From Acidobacteriota bacterium (GTDB lineage: Bacteria; Acidobacteriota; UBA6911; RPQK01; JAJDTT01), in the NCBI GenBank assembly GCA_022827025.1, contig JAJDTT010000317.1, positions 1-33,395 on the forward strand: a stretch of 33,395 bases of DNA, given 5' to 3'. The notes under the pieces were generated by a model that saw only the letters and a program-made list of their open reading frames with translations, did no database searches and had not been told where the DNA came from. Each line of letters starts with the position of its first letter. The stretch's first letter is position 1. Both the position numbers and the translations under genes were made by a program. Shown here one piece after another: positions 10,770 to 18,522 of this stretch.

Positions 10770-12973
10770 GCGGACGGAAACTCCATGATGAAGCGGGTGC
10801 CGCGGGGCACGTTCCGTTCCGCCCGGATGAACCCGTCGTGCTCCGAGACGATCTGCCTCACGATGGCCAGTCCCAGGCCCGTGCCCCTCTTCTTGGTGGA
10901 GAAGTAGGGGAGGAAGAGATTCTCGTAGTCTTCCGGAGAGATCCCGGTTCCGTTGTCTTCGAATTCCACCACCACCGAACCGCGCTCCGGATCGTAACGG
11001 CTGCGAATTCCGATCCGGCGGCGGCCCTTGACCTCCACCAGGGCGTCGAGGGAGTTGTCGATCAGGTTGACGAAGACCCGCTGGATCTGGGCCGGGTCCC
11101 AGCGCACGGTCTTGACTCGGGGGTCGAAGCGGGTGCTCACTCCCACGCTCTTCAACGCTCCGTCGTAGCGGGCGAGGGTCTGTTCGACCAGTTTGGCCGG
11201 ATCGACCTCCACGGGATGGCAGATGGGAAGCCGGGCGAACCGGGAAAACTCCTCCACCAGGGTCTTGAGCGTGGCCGCCTCCGCGGTGATCAAGGCCGTC
11301 GCTTCCGTCAAGGTCTCGCCAAAGGCGAGGGTCTCGCGAGTTCCGGGGAGGGTCTGCTCGATCCTGTGGAAGCGGTTCCGGATGCGGTCGGCCGAGAGCT
11401 GGATCGGCGTCAGGGGGTTCTTGATCTCGTGAGCCAGTCGCCTGGCGACCTCCTGCCAGGCGGCGAATTTCTCTGCCCGGATCAGTTCCGTGAGGTCGTC
11501 CAGGACCACCAGGTGCTCGACGCCGTTCTTGAACGGCAGGTTGGTGGTGGTGGCGGTGACGGTGAGTGGCGGCTGCCCCTGGCCCCGCTTGAAGTTGACC
11601 CGGCGCCGATCCGTGCTGAACAGGCTCACGCGTTTTTTCATGTCCTGAAAATCGGCGTAGACATCCGGCTCCAGGACGCCGGTCAAGGGCTGGTTCAGGA
11701 TCTGCTCCGGCCCGGCGCCGAACATTTCCATGGCCGCCTGGTTGACGGTGCGAATCACATCGTTCCGATCGACGCTCACCACGCCGGTGGCGATGTTCTC
11801 GAGAATGGTCTCGATGTACTTCCGGCGTTCGTCCAGACGCTCGTTGGTCTCCCGCAGCTCGGCGTTGGCCTGCTCCAGCCGCCGCCGGCTATGGTGGATC
11901 TCGTCGGCCATCCGGTTGAAGGAGTCCACCAGGATGCCCAACTCGTCCACCGCCTCCTGCTCCACCCGGTGGTCCAGGTTCCCTTCGGCAAGTTCCCGCG
12001 CGCCCTGGGCCAGGGCCTCCAGCGGGACCGTGATTCTTCTGGCCATGTAGGTGCCCAGCCAGACGAAAACGACCACCACGACCAGGGTGGTGACCGCCAT
12101 GATCAGCAAGTAGTTGTTTTCGAACTGTTGCCGGCTGCTCATCAACTGGCGATGCTTCTCCGACGCAGTCTGCGCTTCCAGAGTGTGGAAGATGACGCTG
12201 TCGGGCAGGGCGAAGCCGGCCACCAGGCCCCCCAGCACCGATCCGTCGGAACCTCGCGCCGGAACCGCAGCCAATCCCCGGTCGACGTACCTGCGCCGGT
12301 TCAGGTCGGCCCGAGAGGAGACGGCATAGTACTCGCTGCCGTCCAGGACTTTGTCCAGCGCAAGGTCCCACGAAGAATCCTCCCAATCGCCTTGCCGGAA
12401 GCGGATCTTCCGGTCGCGATCCACCAGCATCAGGCCGTCGAACCCGAGCTCGGCAATGCCGCCGTGCAAAGCGGAGTCGAAGGTGAAGCGGGTCCAATCG
12501 ATCTGGCCGCTGAGGGTGCGCGCCGCAATCAGGCTCACCGTCTTCTTCTCTTCGTAATAGTTTGAGGCAATGATCTCGGACGCTTCCAGAAGGTCCTCGG
12601 AGGGGGAACTGAACCAGAGCTTGAGGTTCTCGTTGATGAGTCCGGTCGCTACGAAAAAGTAGATCAGAGCCGGAAAGAGGGAGATGATGGTCAGGGTCAG
12701 CACCAGCTTCCGCTTCAGGCGGGTGCCTTCCCGCCTGGATTGATGCTCGAAAAACAGCTTGATGAGATTCCGGGCGAAAATGAACAGGAGCGTCAGAGCC
12801 ACTATGAAATAGATGGCCCAGACCGCGGACCAGAGAGTCAGATTCGAGACGAACCGCGGGTTGCCGACGGAAGTCGGGTTCAGAAAGAGAACGGCTACCA
12901 GGACCAGGAGTGCGGAGAAGGCGAGGAGCGCTCCCGTCCAGTAGATCCTCCGGAGTCGTTCGAGCCGCTTCAT
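10766..12973 (-). CDS. NtrY-like membrane sensor histidine kinase
   Basis: The 735-residue kinase begins with three hydrophobic helices (about residues 11-33, 45-67 and 87-108). A periplasmic segment of roughly 170 residues follows, then a fourth helix (LLIMAVTTLVVVVVFVWL) that leads into a HAMP domain (ARRITVPLEALAQGARELAEGN). A coiled linker and a PAS domain precede the kinase core. The H-box is RLAHEIKNPLTPIQLSADRI with H515. The ATPase part shows LIDNSLDAL, FEDNGTGI and GTGLGLAIVRQIV. This architecture is that of NtrY. The ATG at 12973 (MKRLERLRRIYW) is chosen because the membrane topology starts there. The frame stays open far upstream, but that portion has no plausible protein character. 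Its start faces hyuA across a divergent intergenic region. The signal is unknown. Confidence 0.92.
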   Translation of the reverse strand: MKRLERLRRIYWTGALLAFSALLVLVAVLFLNPTSVGNPRFVSNLTLWSAVWAIYFIVALTLLFIFARNLIKLFFEHQSRREGTRLKRKLVLTLTIISLFPALIYFFVATGLINENLKLWFSSPSEDLLEASEIIASNYYEEKKTVSLIAARTLSGQIDWTRFTFDSALHGGIAELGFDGLMLVDRDRKIRFRQGDWEDSSWDLALDKVLDGSEYYAVSSRADLNRRRYVDRGLAAVPARGSDGSVLGGLVAGFALPDSVIFHTLEAQTASEKHRQLMSSRQQFENNYLLIMAVTTLVVVVVFVWLGTYMARRITVPLEALAQGARELAEGNLDHRVEQEAVDELGILVDSFNRMADEIHHSRRRLEQANAELRETNERLDERRKYIETILENIATGVVSVDRNDVIRTVNQAAMEMFGAGPEQILNQPLTGVLEPDVYADFQDMKKRVSLFSTDRRRVNFKRGQGQPPLTVTATTTNLPFKNGVEHLVVLDDLTELIRAEKFAAWQEVARRLAHEIKNPLTPIQLSADRIRNRFHRIEQTLPGTRETLAFGETLTEATALITAEAATLKTLVEEFSRFARLPICHPVEVDPAKLVEQTLARYDGALKSVGVSTRFDPRVKTVRWDPAQIQRVFVNLIDNSLDALVEVKGRRRIGIRSRYDPERGSVVVEFEDNGTGISPEDYENLFLPYFSTKKRGTGLGLAIVRQIVSEHDGFIRAERNVPRGTRFIMEFPSA

Positions 12974-13083
12974 GATGCCGGCTAACAGTCCGTGGCGAAA
13001 GTCCCACGCAGCACCGAAACCGGGGCTGCGCCCGCCGGACAAGGCGCCCTGAGGGAGCAGATCGGGAAATATGTGACCGAGGA

Positions 13084-13150
13084 GCAACGCAGTCCGCCGG
13101 GATGCAGACCCGGTCGAATGCCGTGACGACCTTTGCCACGGGCTGTCAAG
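13084..13150 (+). repeat. Dispersed intergenic repeat, copy A
   Basis: It aligns without gaps to 31492-31558, same strand, with 53 of 67 bases identical, including an exact 14-base core (13115-13128, CGAATGCCGTGACG). Both copies lie in intergenic DNA upstream of a plus-strand gene. The right edge, read on the minus strand, is TTGACAGCCCGTGGCAAAG. That matches 16 of 19 bases of the left edge of the region around copy B (31463-31481), which hints at terminal inverted repeats. Confidence 0.7.
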
Positions 13151-13175
13151 GATCGGAAAGCGCCCCGGGGAACGC

Positions 13176-13205
13176 TTGTCAGGTTTCCCGAATCTTCGGT
13201 ATTGT
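13176..13205 (+). promoter_or_regulatory. Candidate promoter for hyuA
   Basis: TTGTCA (13176-13181) and TATTGT (13200-13205) are separated by 18 bp and would start transcription near 13212, about 100 nt before the hyuA ATG. It sits just downstream of repeat copy A. Confidence 0.35.
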
Positions 13206-13312
13206 AGCATCTTCTCAGGCCTGAACCGGTCGTCGGGGATGGGGTGAGCGCCGGGCCGCGGGGCCAGATTCGGATTGGCCGGATTGAAGGGACAAACTCG
13301 GGACAGCGTGTG

Positions 13313-15328
13313 ATGAAGGGTCTCCCTGATCCCGAGTCTCTGCTGCGGGTCGGGGTCGACACCGGCGGCACCTTCACCGATTTCGTGGTCTGCCGCGAGG
13401 GCCGGATCGAATCCCTCAAGCTGCCCTCGACGCCGGCGACACCGGAAAAGGCGGTCCTGGAGGGGTTGGCCCGCATTCTCGGGGACGCCCCCGCTCTGGT
13501 GCAACACGGCTTCACCGTCGGCACCAACGCCTTGCTGGAGCGCAAGGGGGCCAAGATCCTCCTGGTGACGACCGAGGGTTTCCAGGACGTTCTGGCGATC
13601 GGCCGCCAGAACCGGCCGCATCTGTACGATCTGACCGCCGGCCGGGTCGCGCCGCTGGTTCCCCGCACCCGTCGCGTCGGAATCCAGGAGCGGACGCTTC
13701 ACGACGGGACGCGGCTGGAGCCGCTGCAGCGGGAGACTCTGGATCGGCTCCTGGAAAGGGTGCGGCGCCAGTCGCCCCAGGCCGTCGCGGTCGTCCTGCT
13801 GCACAGCTACGTCAATTCACGTCACGAGGATCTTGTCGGCAGAGCGCTGCGGGACACGGGAATACCGGTCAGCCTCTCCAGCCGCATCCTGCCCGAGTTC
13901 CGCGAATACGAGCGAACCTCGGCGACGGTCATCAACGCCTACCTGACGCCGGTGGTCGACCGTTATCTGGACGCCTTGAGCTCGAGCCCGTTGCTGGAGG
14001 GGGGCCGTCTCTCGGTCATGCAGTCCAACGGGGGGACGGCGCCCCTGGCCTCCACTTCCGTCGATCCGGTGAGAACTCTCTTTTCGGGACCGGCCGGAGG
14101 AGTCGTGGGAGCCTTCAAGTTGGCCCGGCAGGCCGGCTACGACCGGATCATCACTCTGGACATGGGAGGCACGTCCACCGATGTCTGCCTCTGCGACCAG
14201 CGGATTCCCAGCACGGGAGAGGCCGAGGTGGACCGCTTTCCCCTGCCCGTCCAGACGATTCCCATTCGTTCCGTCGGCGCGGGAGGTGGCTCCATTGCGT
14301 GGGTCGATTCGGGGGGGCTGCTGCGGGTGGGTCCCAAGAGCGCAGGGTCCAGTCCGGGTCCCGTCTGCTATGGGAGGGGGCGGAGCATCACCGTGACCGA
14401 CGCCAACCTCTTCTTGGGCAGAATCGACGCCGAACGCTTTCTGGGCGGAGAGATGAAACTCGATGCGGACCGGTTGCCCAGGTACCTGAAGCAGCTTTCA
14501 AGCCGGCTCCAGGAGCGTTCCTGGTCACCCGAGGAACTTTCCGAGGGGATCATCAAGATCGCGAACACCCAGATGGAAACGGCCTTGCGGGTGATCTCCC
14601 TGGAAAAAGGCTACGACACGCGGGACTTCACACTGGTGAGCTATGGCGGCGCCGGCGGGCTCCATGCCTGCGAGCTGGCTCGATCTCTGATGATTCCGCG
14701 GGTCATGGTCCCTCCCAGCCCGGGTCTGGTCTCCGCTTGGGGAATGATGGGCTCGCAGGTCGTCCGGGATCTCTCCCGCACCGTCCGTCTCGCCTTCAGC
14801 AATGCCAACGTGTCGCGCCGCCTCCGGAAGAAGATGGCGCCCCTGGTGGATCGGGCGCGCCGCCAGTTGGCCCGGGACGGGTTTGCGGAGGAGCGGATCC
14901 AGGTCCAGCGGAGCGTGGATCTCAGGTACCTGGGACAGGGTTACGAAATCAACGTCCCCTACTCGCGCAACCTGTTGCGAACGTTTCACAAGAAGCACGA
15001 GAGGCTCTACGGATACTCCAATCCCGGTCTCACCGTGGAAGTGGTGACACTGCGGGTTCGGGCCTTCGGCAACCATCCCGAGCTGCCGCTTCCGGAAGCC
15101 GCCGCCATCCCGAAGAAGCCGCCCCGGGCCTTTGCCGAAGAGAAGAGAAAGGTTTTCTTCCGGAGGGGGCGCCGCATGACCCGCTTCTACGATCGCGACC
15201 GGCTACGGCCCGGAACCCGGCTCAAGGCGCCCGCCGTGATCAGCGAATACAGCGCCACCACCTTGATTCCTCCCGGATTCAAGGGTCGTGTGGATCGATG
15301 GCGGAACCTGATTCTGGAGCCCGGATAG
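13313..15328 (+). CDS. Hydantoinase/oxoprolinase family protein, HyuA-type subunit
   Basis: Members use ATP to open five-membered cyclic amides such as hydantoins or 5-oxoproline, or carboxylate ketones in the acetone-carboxylase branch (family knowledge). The 671-residue protein has the actin-like N-terminal signature RVGVDTGGTFTDFVV (about residues 12-26), then HGFTVGTNALLERKGAK. The second ATPase lobe has ITLDMGGTSTDVCLC and a Gly-rich VGAGGGSIAWVDSGG, and the C-terminal part has FTLVSYGGAGGLHACELA. The start at 13313 (MKGLPDPESLL) places the signature at the usual distance from the N-terminus. A GTG directly before it and another at 13244 are alternatives. HyuB, the usual partner subunit, is not adjacent, so the substrate cannot be guessed from context. 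Its 3' end overlaps the convergent rlmB gene by 50 bp. Confidence 0.88.
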   Translation: MKGLPDPESLLRVGVDTGGTFTDFVVCREGRIESLKLPSTPATPEKAVLEGLARILGDAPALVQHGFTVGTNALLERKGAKILLVTTEGFQDVLAIGRQNRPHLYDLTAGRVAPLVPRTRRVGIQERTLHDGTRLEPLQRETLDRLLERVRRQSPQAVAVVLLHSYVNSRHEDLVGRALRDTGIPVSLSSRILPEFREYERTSATVINAYLTPVVDRYLDALSSSPLLEGGRLSVMQSNGGTAPLASTSVDPVRTLFSGPAGGVVGAFKLARQAGYDRIITLDMGGTSTDVCLCDQRIPSTGEAEVDRFPLPVQTIPIRSVGAGGGSIAWVDSGGLLRVGPKSAGSSPGPVCYGRGRSITVTDANLFLGRIDAERFLGGEMKLDADRLPRYLKQLSSRLQERSWSPEELSEGIIKIANTQMETALRVISLEKGYDTRDFTLVSYGGAGGLHACELARSLMIPRVMVPPSPGLVSAWGMMGSQVVRDLSRTVRLAFSNANVSRRLRKKMAPLVDRARRQLARDGFAEERIQVQRSVDLRYLGQGYEINVPYSRNLLRTFHKKHERLYGYSNPGLTVEVVTLRVRAFGNHPELPLPEAAAIPKKPPRAFAEEKRKVFFRRGRRMTRFYDRDRLRPGTRLKAPAVISEYSATTLIPPGFKGRVDRWRNLILEPG

Positions 15329-16079
15329 GAGTCTGCGCGGTAGATTGATTTCTGCCGCGCCGGCTTCTGGTTCTGCCAAAGGAGATGTGGTACAGCAGGA
15401 CTCCCGCCGCCACCGACAGGTTCAGGGATGCGACCCGTCCCTGCATGGGCAGGGCCGCGAGGTAGTCGCACTGCCGGCGCACGAGCCGGCGCAGGCCTTG
15501 GTGTTCACCGCCCACGACCACGACCAGGCGCAGGGTGGCGTCGATCTGGTCAAGGCCGGTCGATCCCCCCGGGTCCAGACCTACGATCCAGAATCCCGCC
15601 TGCTTGAGTTGGTCCAGGGTGCGGGACAAGTTGGAGACACGGCAGATCTTCAGATGAAGGGCGGCTCCGGCGCTGGCGGTGACGACGCTGGGAGTGATGG
15701 AACAGGAACGGCGCCGCGGGATCAGGACTCCCTCGATGCCGACGGCCTCGGCCGTTCTCAGGAGAGCCCCCAGGTTGTTGGGGTCCTGGACGCCGTCAAC
15801 GGCGAGCAGCAAGCTCGGCCTCTGTCGCAGGATGGATTCGAGAGGGACCGGCGAGGCCCCCGAGACGCGGGCCGAGACCTCCTCGTGACGTTGACGCCGG
15901 CTGGCGGCTGACGACCGGGACACGGCCTCGAATTCGACGGGGATTCCGCGGCGGCGAGCCGTTGCGACGATTTTCTGCAGTCTTGGATTCAGACTCCGTC
16001 TCCGGATCAGAATCTTCTCGACCTTGGGATTCTGCGCCGCCAGCGCCTCCCGGACGGCATGGACCCCATGAACGATCAT
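15279..16079 (-). CDS. rlmB: SpoU/TrmH-family 23S rRNA 2'-O-methyltransferase, RlmB-type
   Basis: RlmB methylates a guanosine in the 23S rRNA peptidyl-transferase region in E. coli. The 266-residue product starts MIVHGVHAVREAL, the usual RlmB opening of a substrate-binding domain (residues 1-70). The SPOUT catalytic domain follows: motif 1 DGVQDPNNLGALLRTAEAVG, motif 2 VVVVGGEHQGLRRLV, and motif 3 LPMQGRVASLNLSVAAGVLL that closes the knotted cofactor site. After the usual family end (LLYHI) about 32 extra, Arg/Ser/Pro-rich residues follow. Their last 17 codons lie antisense to the end of hyuA. The start has little ribosome site. A TATACT sequence on the minus strand (16123-16118) could be a -10 element, but no -35 partner is clear. 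Specificity between RlmB and related TrmH-type enzymes is inferred from the N-terminus. Confidence 0.92.
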   Translation of the reverse strand: MIVHGVHAVREALAAQNPKVEKILIRRRSLNPRLQKIVATARRRGIPVEFEAVSRSSAASRRQRHEEVSARVSGASPVPLESILRQRPSLLLAVDGVQDPNNLGALLRTAEAVGIEGVLIPRRRSCSITPSVVTASAGAALHLKICRVSNLSRTLDQLKQAGFWIVGLDPGGSTGLDQIDATLRLVVVVGGEHQGLRRLVRRQCDYLAALPMQGRVASLNLSVAAGVLLYHISFGRTRSRRGRNQSTAQTPIRAPESGSAIDPHDP

Positions 16080-16239
16080 GAGACCGGATCGGGATTGCGG
16101 ACCAGCGTCATGGCCGGAGTATACACTCGGAGGCCGCGTGGGAAGGAACCCGCGGGAGACCGCCCGGTCCGGCCCGTTGAAACATCCAGACGAAGAGGAA
16201 TGGTCCCGGAGCGGCTGCGGTTTCGAATTTTGCGGCGGA

Positions 16240-16268
16240 TTGACTATCGCGAGGACGATGCCTAGAAT
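16240..16268 (+). promoter_or_regulatory. Strong sigma-70-type promoter for the outer-membrane barrel gene
   Basis: TTGACT (16240-16245), a 17-bp spacer and TAGAAT (16263-16268) give one mismatch to consensus in each hexamer at the ideal spacing. The predicted start is near 16275, which leaves a leader of about 160 nt before the ATG at 16437. Confidence 0.65.
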
Positions 16269-16323
16269 GTGCAATTGAGAGAGAAGGGAATTCTGGAGTC
16301 ACTTCCCTGATCGTCGACTTGAA

Positions 16324-16355
16324 GCTGCACGGCGGGGGGTTTTGCCGTGGGCAGC
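16324..16355 (+). promoter_or_regulatory. Strong stem-loop in the leader of the barrel gene
   Basis: GCTGCACGGC (16324-16333) pairs with GCCGTGGGCAGC (16344-16355) around a 10-nt loop, with a two-base bulge. No T tract follows, so it is not an intrinsic terminator. It lies in the predicted 5' leader and could affect stability or translation. It does not match a riboswitch class that I recognise by eye. Confidence 0.5.
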
Positions 16356-16436
16356 GTAACGTGGCCCCTTGGGGCGAGCGTGCTGCCGGAAATGTGGACG
16401 GGTTCAAGCCTGATCTATAATCCCCAAAGAAAACTT

Positions 16437-18221
16437 ATGGCCTGTCCTTCAGTAGGTCGCTTTTCAGTTCGCCTGATTCTCGCCTGTGTTCTCGTAGCTC
16501 TGTCCGGAGTGTCGGCGCAGGCGTCCGCCCGGGGACAACTCCTCGGGCTGGTGCAAGACGAATCCGGGCTTCCGGTTTCCGACGTCCTGGTCACTCTGAC
16601 GGAAGACTCCTCCGACGAGGGCTTGCCGGTTCTCACCCGCAGCGACGCGTCCGGCCGGCTGTTCTTCAAGAATATGAGGGCCGGTTCCTACAGAGTCCTG
16701 GTCAAGAGCAGCCAATACGCGGTTCGGAAGGCGGCTCCGGTGGAGATTCTTCCCGGCCAGACGGCAGTGATGACCCTGGTTTTGCAGGATCTGCTGGATG
16801 TCGAAGGGCTGGGAGGCCGAAACGTCAGCTTCAAGGCGCTGCTTCGCAATGCCGACCCTCGACTGATTTTCCGCCATCTTCCCGAACTGCGTGAAGGAAA
16901 GATCAATCCCTGGTTCGAAAGCGCGGTTTTCCAGGTTTATTCCAGTGCCGGCCATGGCGGCGACTATCTCCGCCTTCCCGACGACTCCGCGGGCGCGACC
17001 ACGGCGAACTTCGCCATGGTGCAGAGCCTGCCAGGCGGCCGCGACTACATCTTCGCGGGCCAGTTGAATTCGGGCGAGGACGCGCTCTGGCGGATCAAGG
17101 CGTTCATGGACCAGTCCCTGAGCGAGCGGCACTCGGTCAGGTTGTATCTGGGCCACGGCCGGATCGGCGTCCACCAACCCAGGATGGCCCTGTTGGGGAA
17201 TCCCGGCTCCCTGGGCCGCGACCTGGATTTCACCAATGCCGCCGGCACCACCAACATCCTCAGCCTGGGTTTTGAGGACCGGTTCTCGTGGGGCGACACC
17301 CTGGCCCTGACCTGGGGGCTCGAACTGAACAGGGTCCGGTCGACCTACAACTATTCGACCCTGAGTCCGAGTGCCGAGTTGACCCTGCGGCCGGTGCCCC
17401 GAGCCCGTCTGCGCCTGACCATGGCGTCGAAACGGCCCACTCTCTACCAGAATTCCGTGACCTTGGAGGACGGCCGGTCCCTGGGCCTCTCGGATGCCGT
17501 CAAGATCTCCTGGATCGACAACCGGTTGGAATTCGGCACCTCGCGCCACTTCCAGGGCAGCATGTCCTACACGCTCCAGGAAGGCACCGAGTTGGAGCTG
17601 GCCCGCTTCCAGGACCAGTTTTTCGGCGGAACCGTCCCCTTCATGGCCTTTTTCGCCAGTTCTCCGGATCCGGATCTGGTTCGGCTGACAGAGGATCAGG
17701 CCAGGACCCGGGGCAACCGGTTGACGCTGCGGCAGGGAATCAGCCGCAACGTTCGGGCCGGTGTTTCCTATATCCGCGGCTCGGCCGTCAGTGTGATTCC
17801 TGCCGGATACGCCCTGGTGCTGGAGACGGCGGACATCGGCGCACTGTTGGAGAGAAGGGGTTACGGCGCTGTCGCTTCCGAGTTGGGCGTGCTCATCCCG
17901 GCGACTCGGACCGAGTTGACCGCCGTGGTCAAGTTCGTGACGGATGGAGACCCCGTGACTCCGTTGGACGCTCTCTCGGATGCCTACGAGACCGGCAACA
18001 ACGGTCTGAATCTCTTTATCCGCCAGATCATCCCCATTCCCGACAGCGTCTTGAGTTTCCTCGGTCTGGACTTCCTCAACGGACGTCGGATCGAGGCGCT
18101 GCTGGATATCCGCAATCTCACCAATGAGGACCTTGGCGTGATCTCGAACGGTCCGGGTGGAAGCGTTGTCCTGGCCCAGGACCCAAGGTCCGTTCGGGGA
18201 GGAGTCACGGTCAGGTTCTGA
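16437..18221 (+). CDS. Outer-membrane beta-barrel protein with N-terminal carboxypeptidase-regulatory-like domain
   Basis: The 594-residue protein starts with a Sec signal peptide (MACPSVGRFSVRLILACVLV, cleavage near AQASA). A carboxypeptidase-regulatory-like Ig fold follows (about residues 35-120: GQLLGLVQDESGLPVSDVLV, SDASGRLFFKNMRAGSYRVLV). The rest is rich in alternating polar and aromatic strands (RVRSTYNYSTLSPSAELTLR, RHFQGSMSYTLQEGTELELA) and ends GGVTVRF. The terminal Phe is typical of barrels inserted by the Bam machinery. It resembles the TonB-receptor-like proteins of Acidobacteriota, but I see no recognisable plug domain and it is short for a transporter. The start at 16437 is chosen because the signal peptide begins there; the frame is open from 16347. 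A structured leader and good promoter precede it. The cargo is unknown. Confidence 0.8.
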   Translation: MACPSVGRFSVRLILACVLVALSGVSAQASARGQLLGLVQDESGLPVSDVLVTLTEDSSDEGLPVLTRSDASGRLFFKNMRAGSYRVLVKSSQYAVRKAAPVEILPGQTAVMTLVLQDLLDVEGLGGRNVSFKALLRNADPRLIFRHLPELREGKINPWFESAVFQVYSSAGHGGDYLRLPDDSAGATTANFAMVQSLPGGRDYIFAGQLNSGEDALWRIKAFMDQSLSERHSVRLYLGHGRIGVHQPRMALLGNPGSLGRDLDFTNAAGTTNILSLGFEDRFSWGDTLALTWGLELNRVRSTYNYSTLSPSAELTLRPVPRARLRLTMASKRPTLYQNSVTLEDGRSLGLSDAVKISWIDNRLEFGTSRHFQGSMSYTLQEGTELELARFQDQFFGGTVPFMAFFASSPDPDLVRLTEDQARTRGNRLTLRQGISRNVRAGVSYIRGSAVSVIPAGYALVLETADIGALLERRGYGAVASELGVLIPATRTELTAVVKFVTDGDPVTPLDALSDAYETGNNGLNLFIRQIIPIPDSVLSFLGLDFLNGRRIEALLDIRNLTNEDLGVISNGPGGSVVLAQDPRSVRGGVTVRF

Positions 18222-18310
18222 TTTCCCACCGCTGTCCCTGCTATTCCGGAAGCGGAACTCCCGGCAACGCTCGGATCCGGGCCCCAGGTCGACAATCCAA
18301 TTTTTTGGAC

Positions 18311-18320
18311 CTCGTACGAG
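18311..18320. promoter_or_regulatory. Palindrome CTCGTACGAG, candidate activator site
   Basis: This perfect 10-bp palindrome is centred about 127 bp upstream of the predicted sigma-54 start (near 18443), a distance usual for enhancer sites. It may bind the Fis-type helix-turn-helix of the adjacent regulator. That is inference. Confidence 0.35.
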
Positions 18321-18388
18321 AGATTGGATCGGAATCCGTGTCAACGGCGCACCGGCTTCCCCGCGGGGCCGAGAATCTCTCTTCTACC

Positions 18389-18402
18389 CACGACATTTCG
18401 TG
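18389..18402. promoter_or_regulatory. Inverted repeat CACGA-N4-TCGTG near the sigma-54 promoter
   Basis: This perfect 5-bp inverted repeat has a 4-bp spacer (CATT) and is centred about 48 bp before the predicted start. It shares TCGT/ACGA tetramers with the palindrome at 18311-18320. It may be a second regulator site. Confidence 0.3.
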
Positions 18403-18416
18403 TGTGGATCGACAGG

Positions 18417-18431
18417 TGGCACCGATCTTGC
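18417..18431 (+). promoter_or_regulatory. Sigma-54 (-24/-12) promoter for the kinase-regulator operon
   Basis: TGGCAC, five bases (CGATC) and TTGC match the RpoN consensus, with invariant GG and GC elements exactly 10 bp apart. The predicted start is near 18443 and the leader is about 80 nt. The operon it precedes encodes a sigma-54 activator with an intact GAFTGA loop, so autoregulation is a natural reading. Confidence 0.75.
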
Positions 18432-18522
18432 GAGTGAGGGGCGGGGTATTGCAGGGACTATGAAGAGCGCCGCAGACGTGCGCGTCATTTCTGACGCCGG
18501 CCGTTTCTGAGGGGAGCCGTTC

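Larger units (their letters stand above)
12974..13312. other. Divergent intergenic region between ntrY-like and hyuA genes
   Basis: This 339-bp stretch has no credible gene. It holds an imperfect copy (13084-13150) of a dispersed repeat also found near 31.5 kb, and a candidate plus-strand promoter at 13176-13205. It also has a TACAAT on the minus strand (13206-13201) without a good -35 partner. A GTG at 13244 would extend hyuA upstream by 23 residues, but those residues show no family character. Confidence 0.6.
16080..16436. other. Divergent intergenic region with promoter and structured leader
   Basis: This 357-bp region between rlmB (minus) and the barrel gene (plus) holds no credible coding sequence. 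It has a strong sigma-70-type promoter at 16240-16268. The transcribed part from about 16275 can form three successive stem-loops: GGGAA/TTCCC near 16287-16308, the strong hairpin at 16324-16355, and a small GCCCC-TT-GGGGC hairpin near 16366-16378. A TATAAT at 16416-16421 is a possible second -10 close to the ATG, without a good -35. Confidence 0.55.
18222..18522 (+). other. Control region of the PDZ-kinase operon
   Basis: This 301-bp non-coding stretch contains no credible gene or intrinsic terminator for the barrel gene. It carries a -24/-12 sigma-54 promoter (18417-18431) and two perfect inverted repeats upstream (18311-18320 and 18389-18402). An AT-rich segment with TCCAA-TTTT-TTGGA lies at 18296-18309. 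Confidence 0.6.

Noticed and set aside
12974-13804. Extension of the NtrY-like frame upstream to give a 1012-residue protein
   Set aside because: The added 277 residues overlap the opposite-strand hyuA gene and the intergenic repeat and show no domain. The membrane topology begins at 12973.
18296-18309. TCCAA-TTTT-TTGGA as a terminator for the barrel gene
   Set aside because: The stem is short and AT-rich, with the T residues inside the loop and not after the stem.
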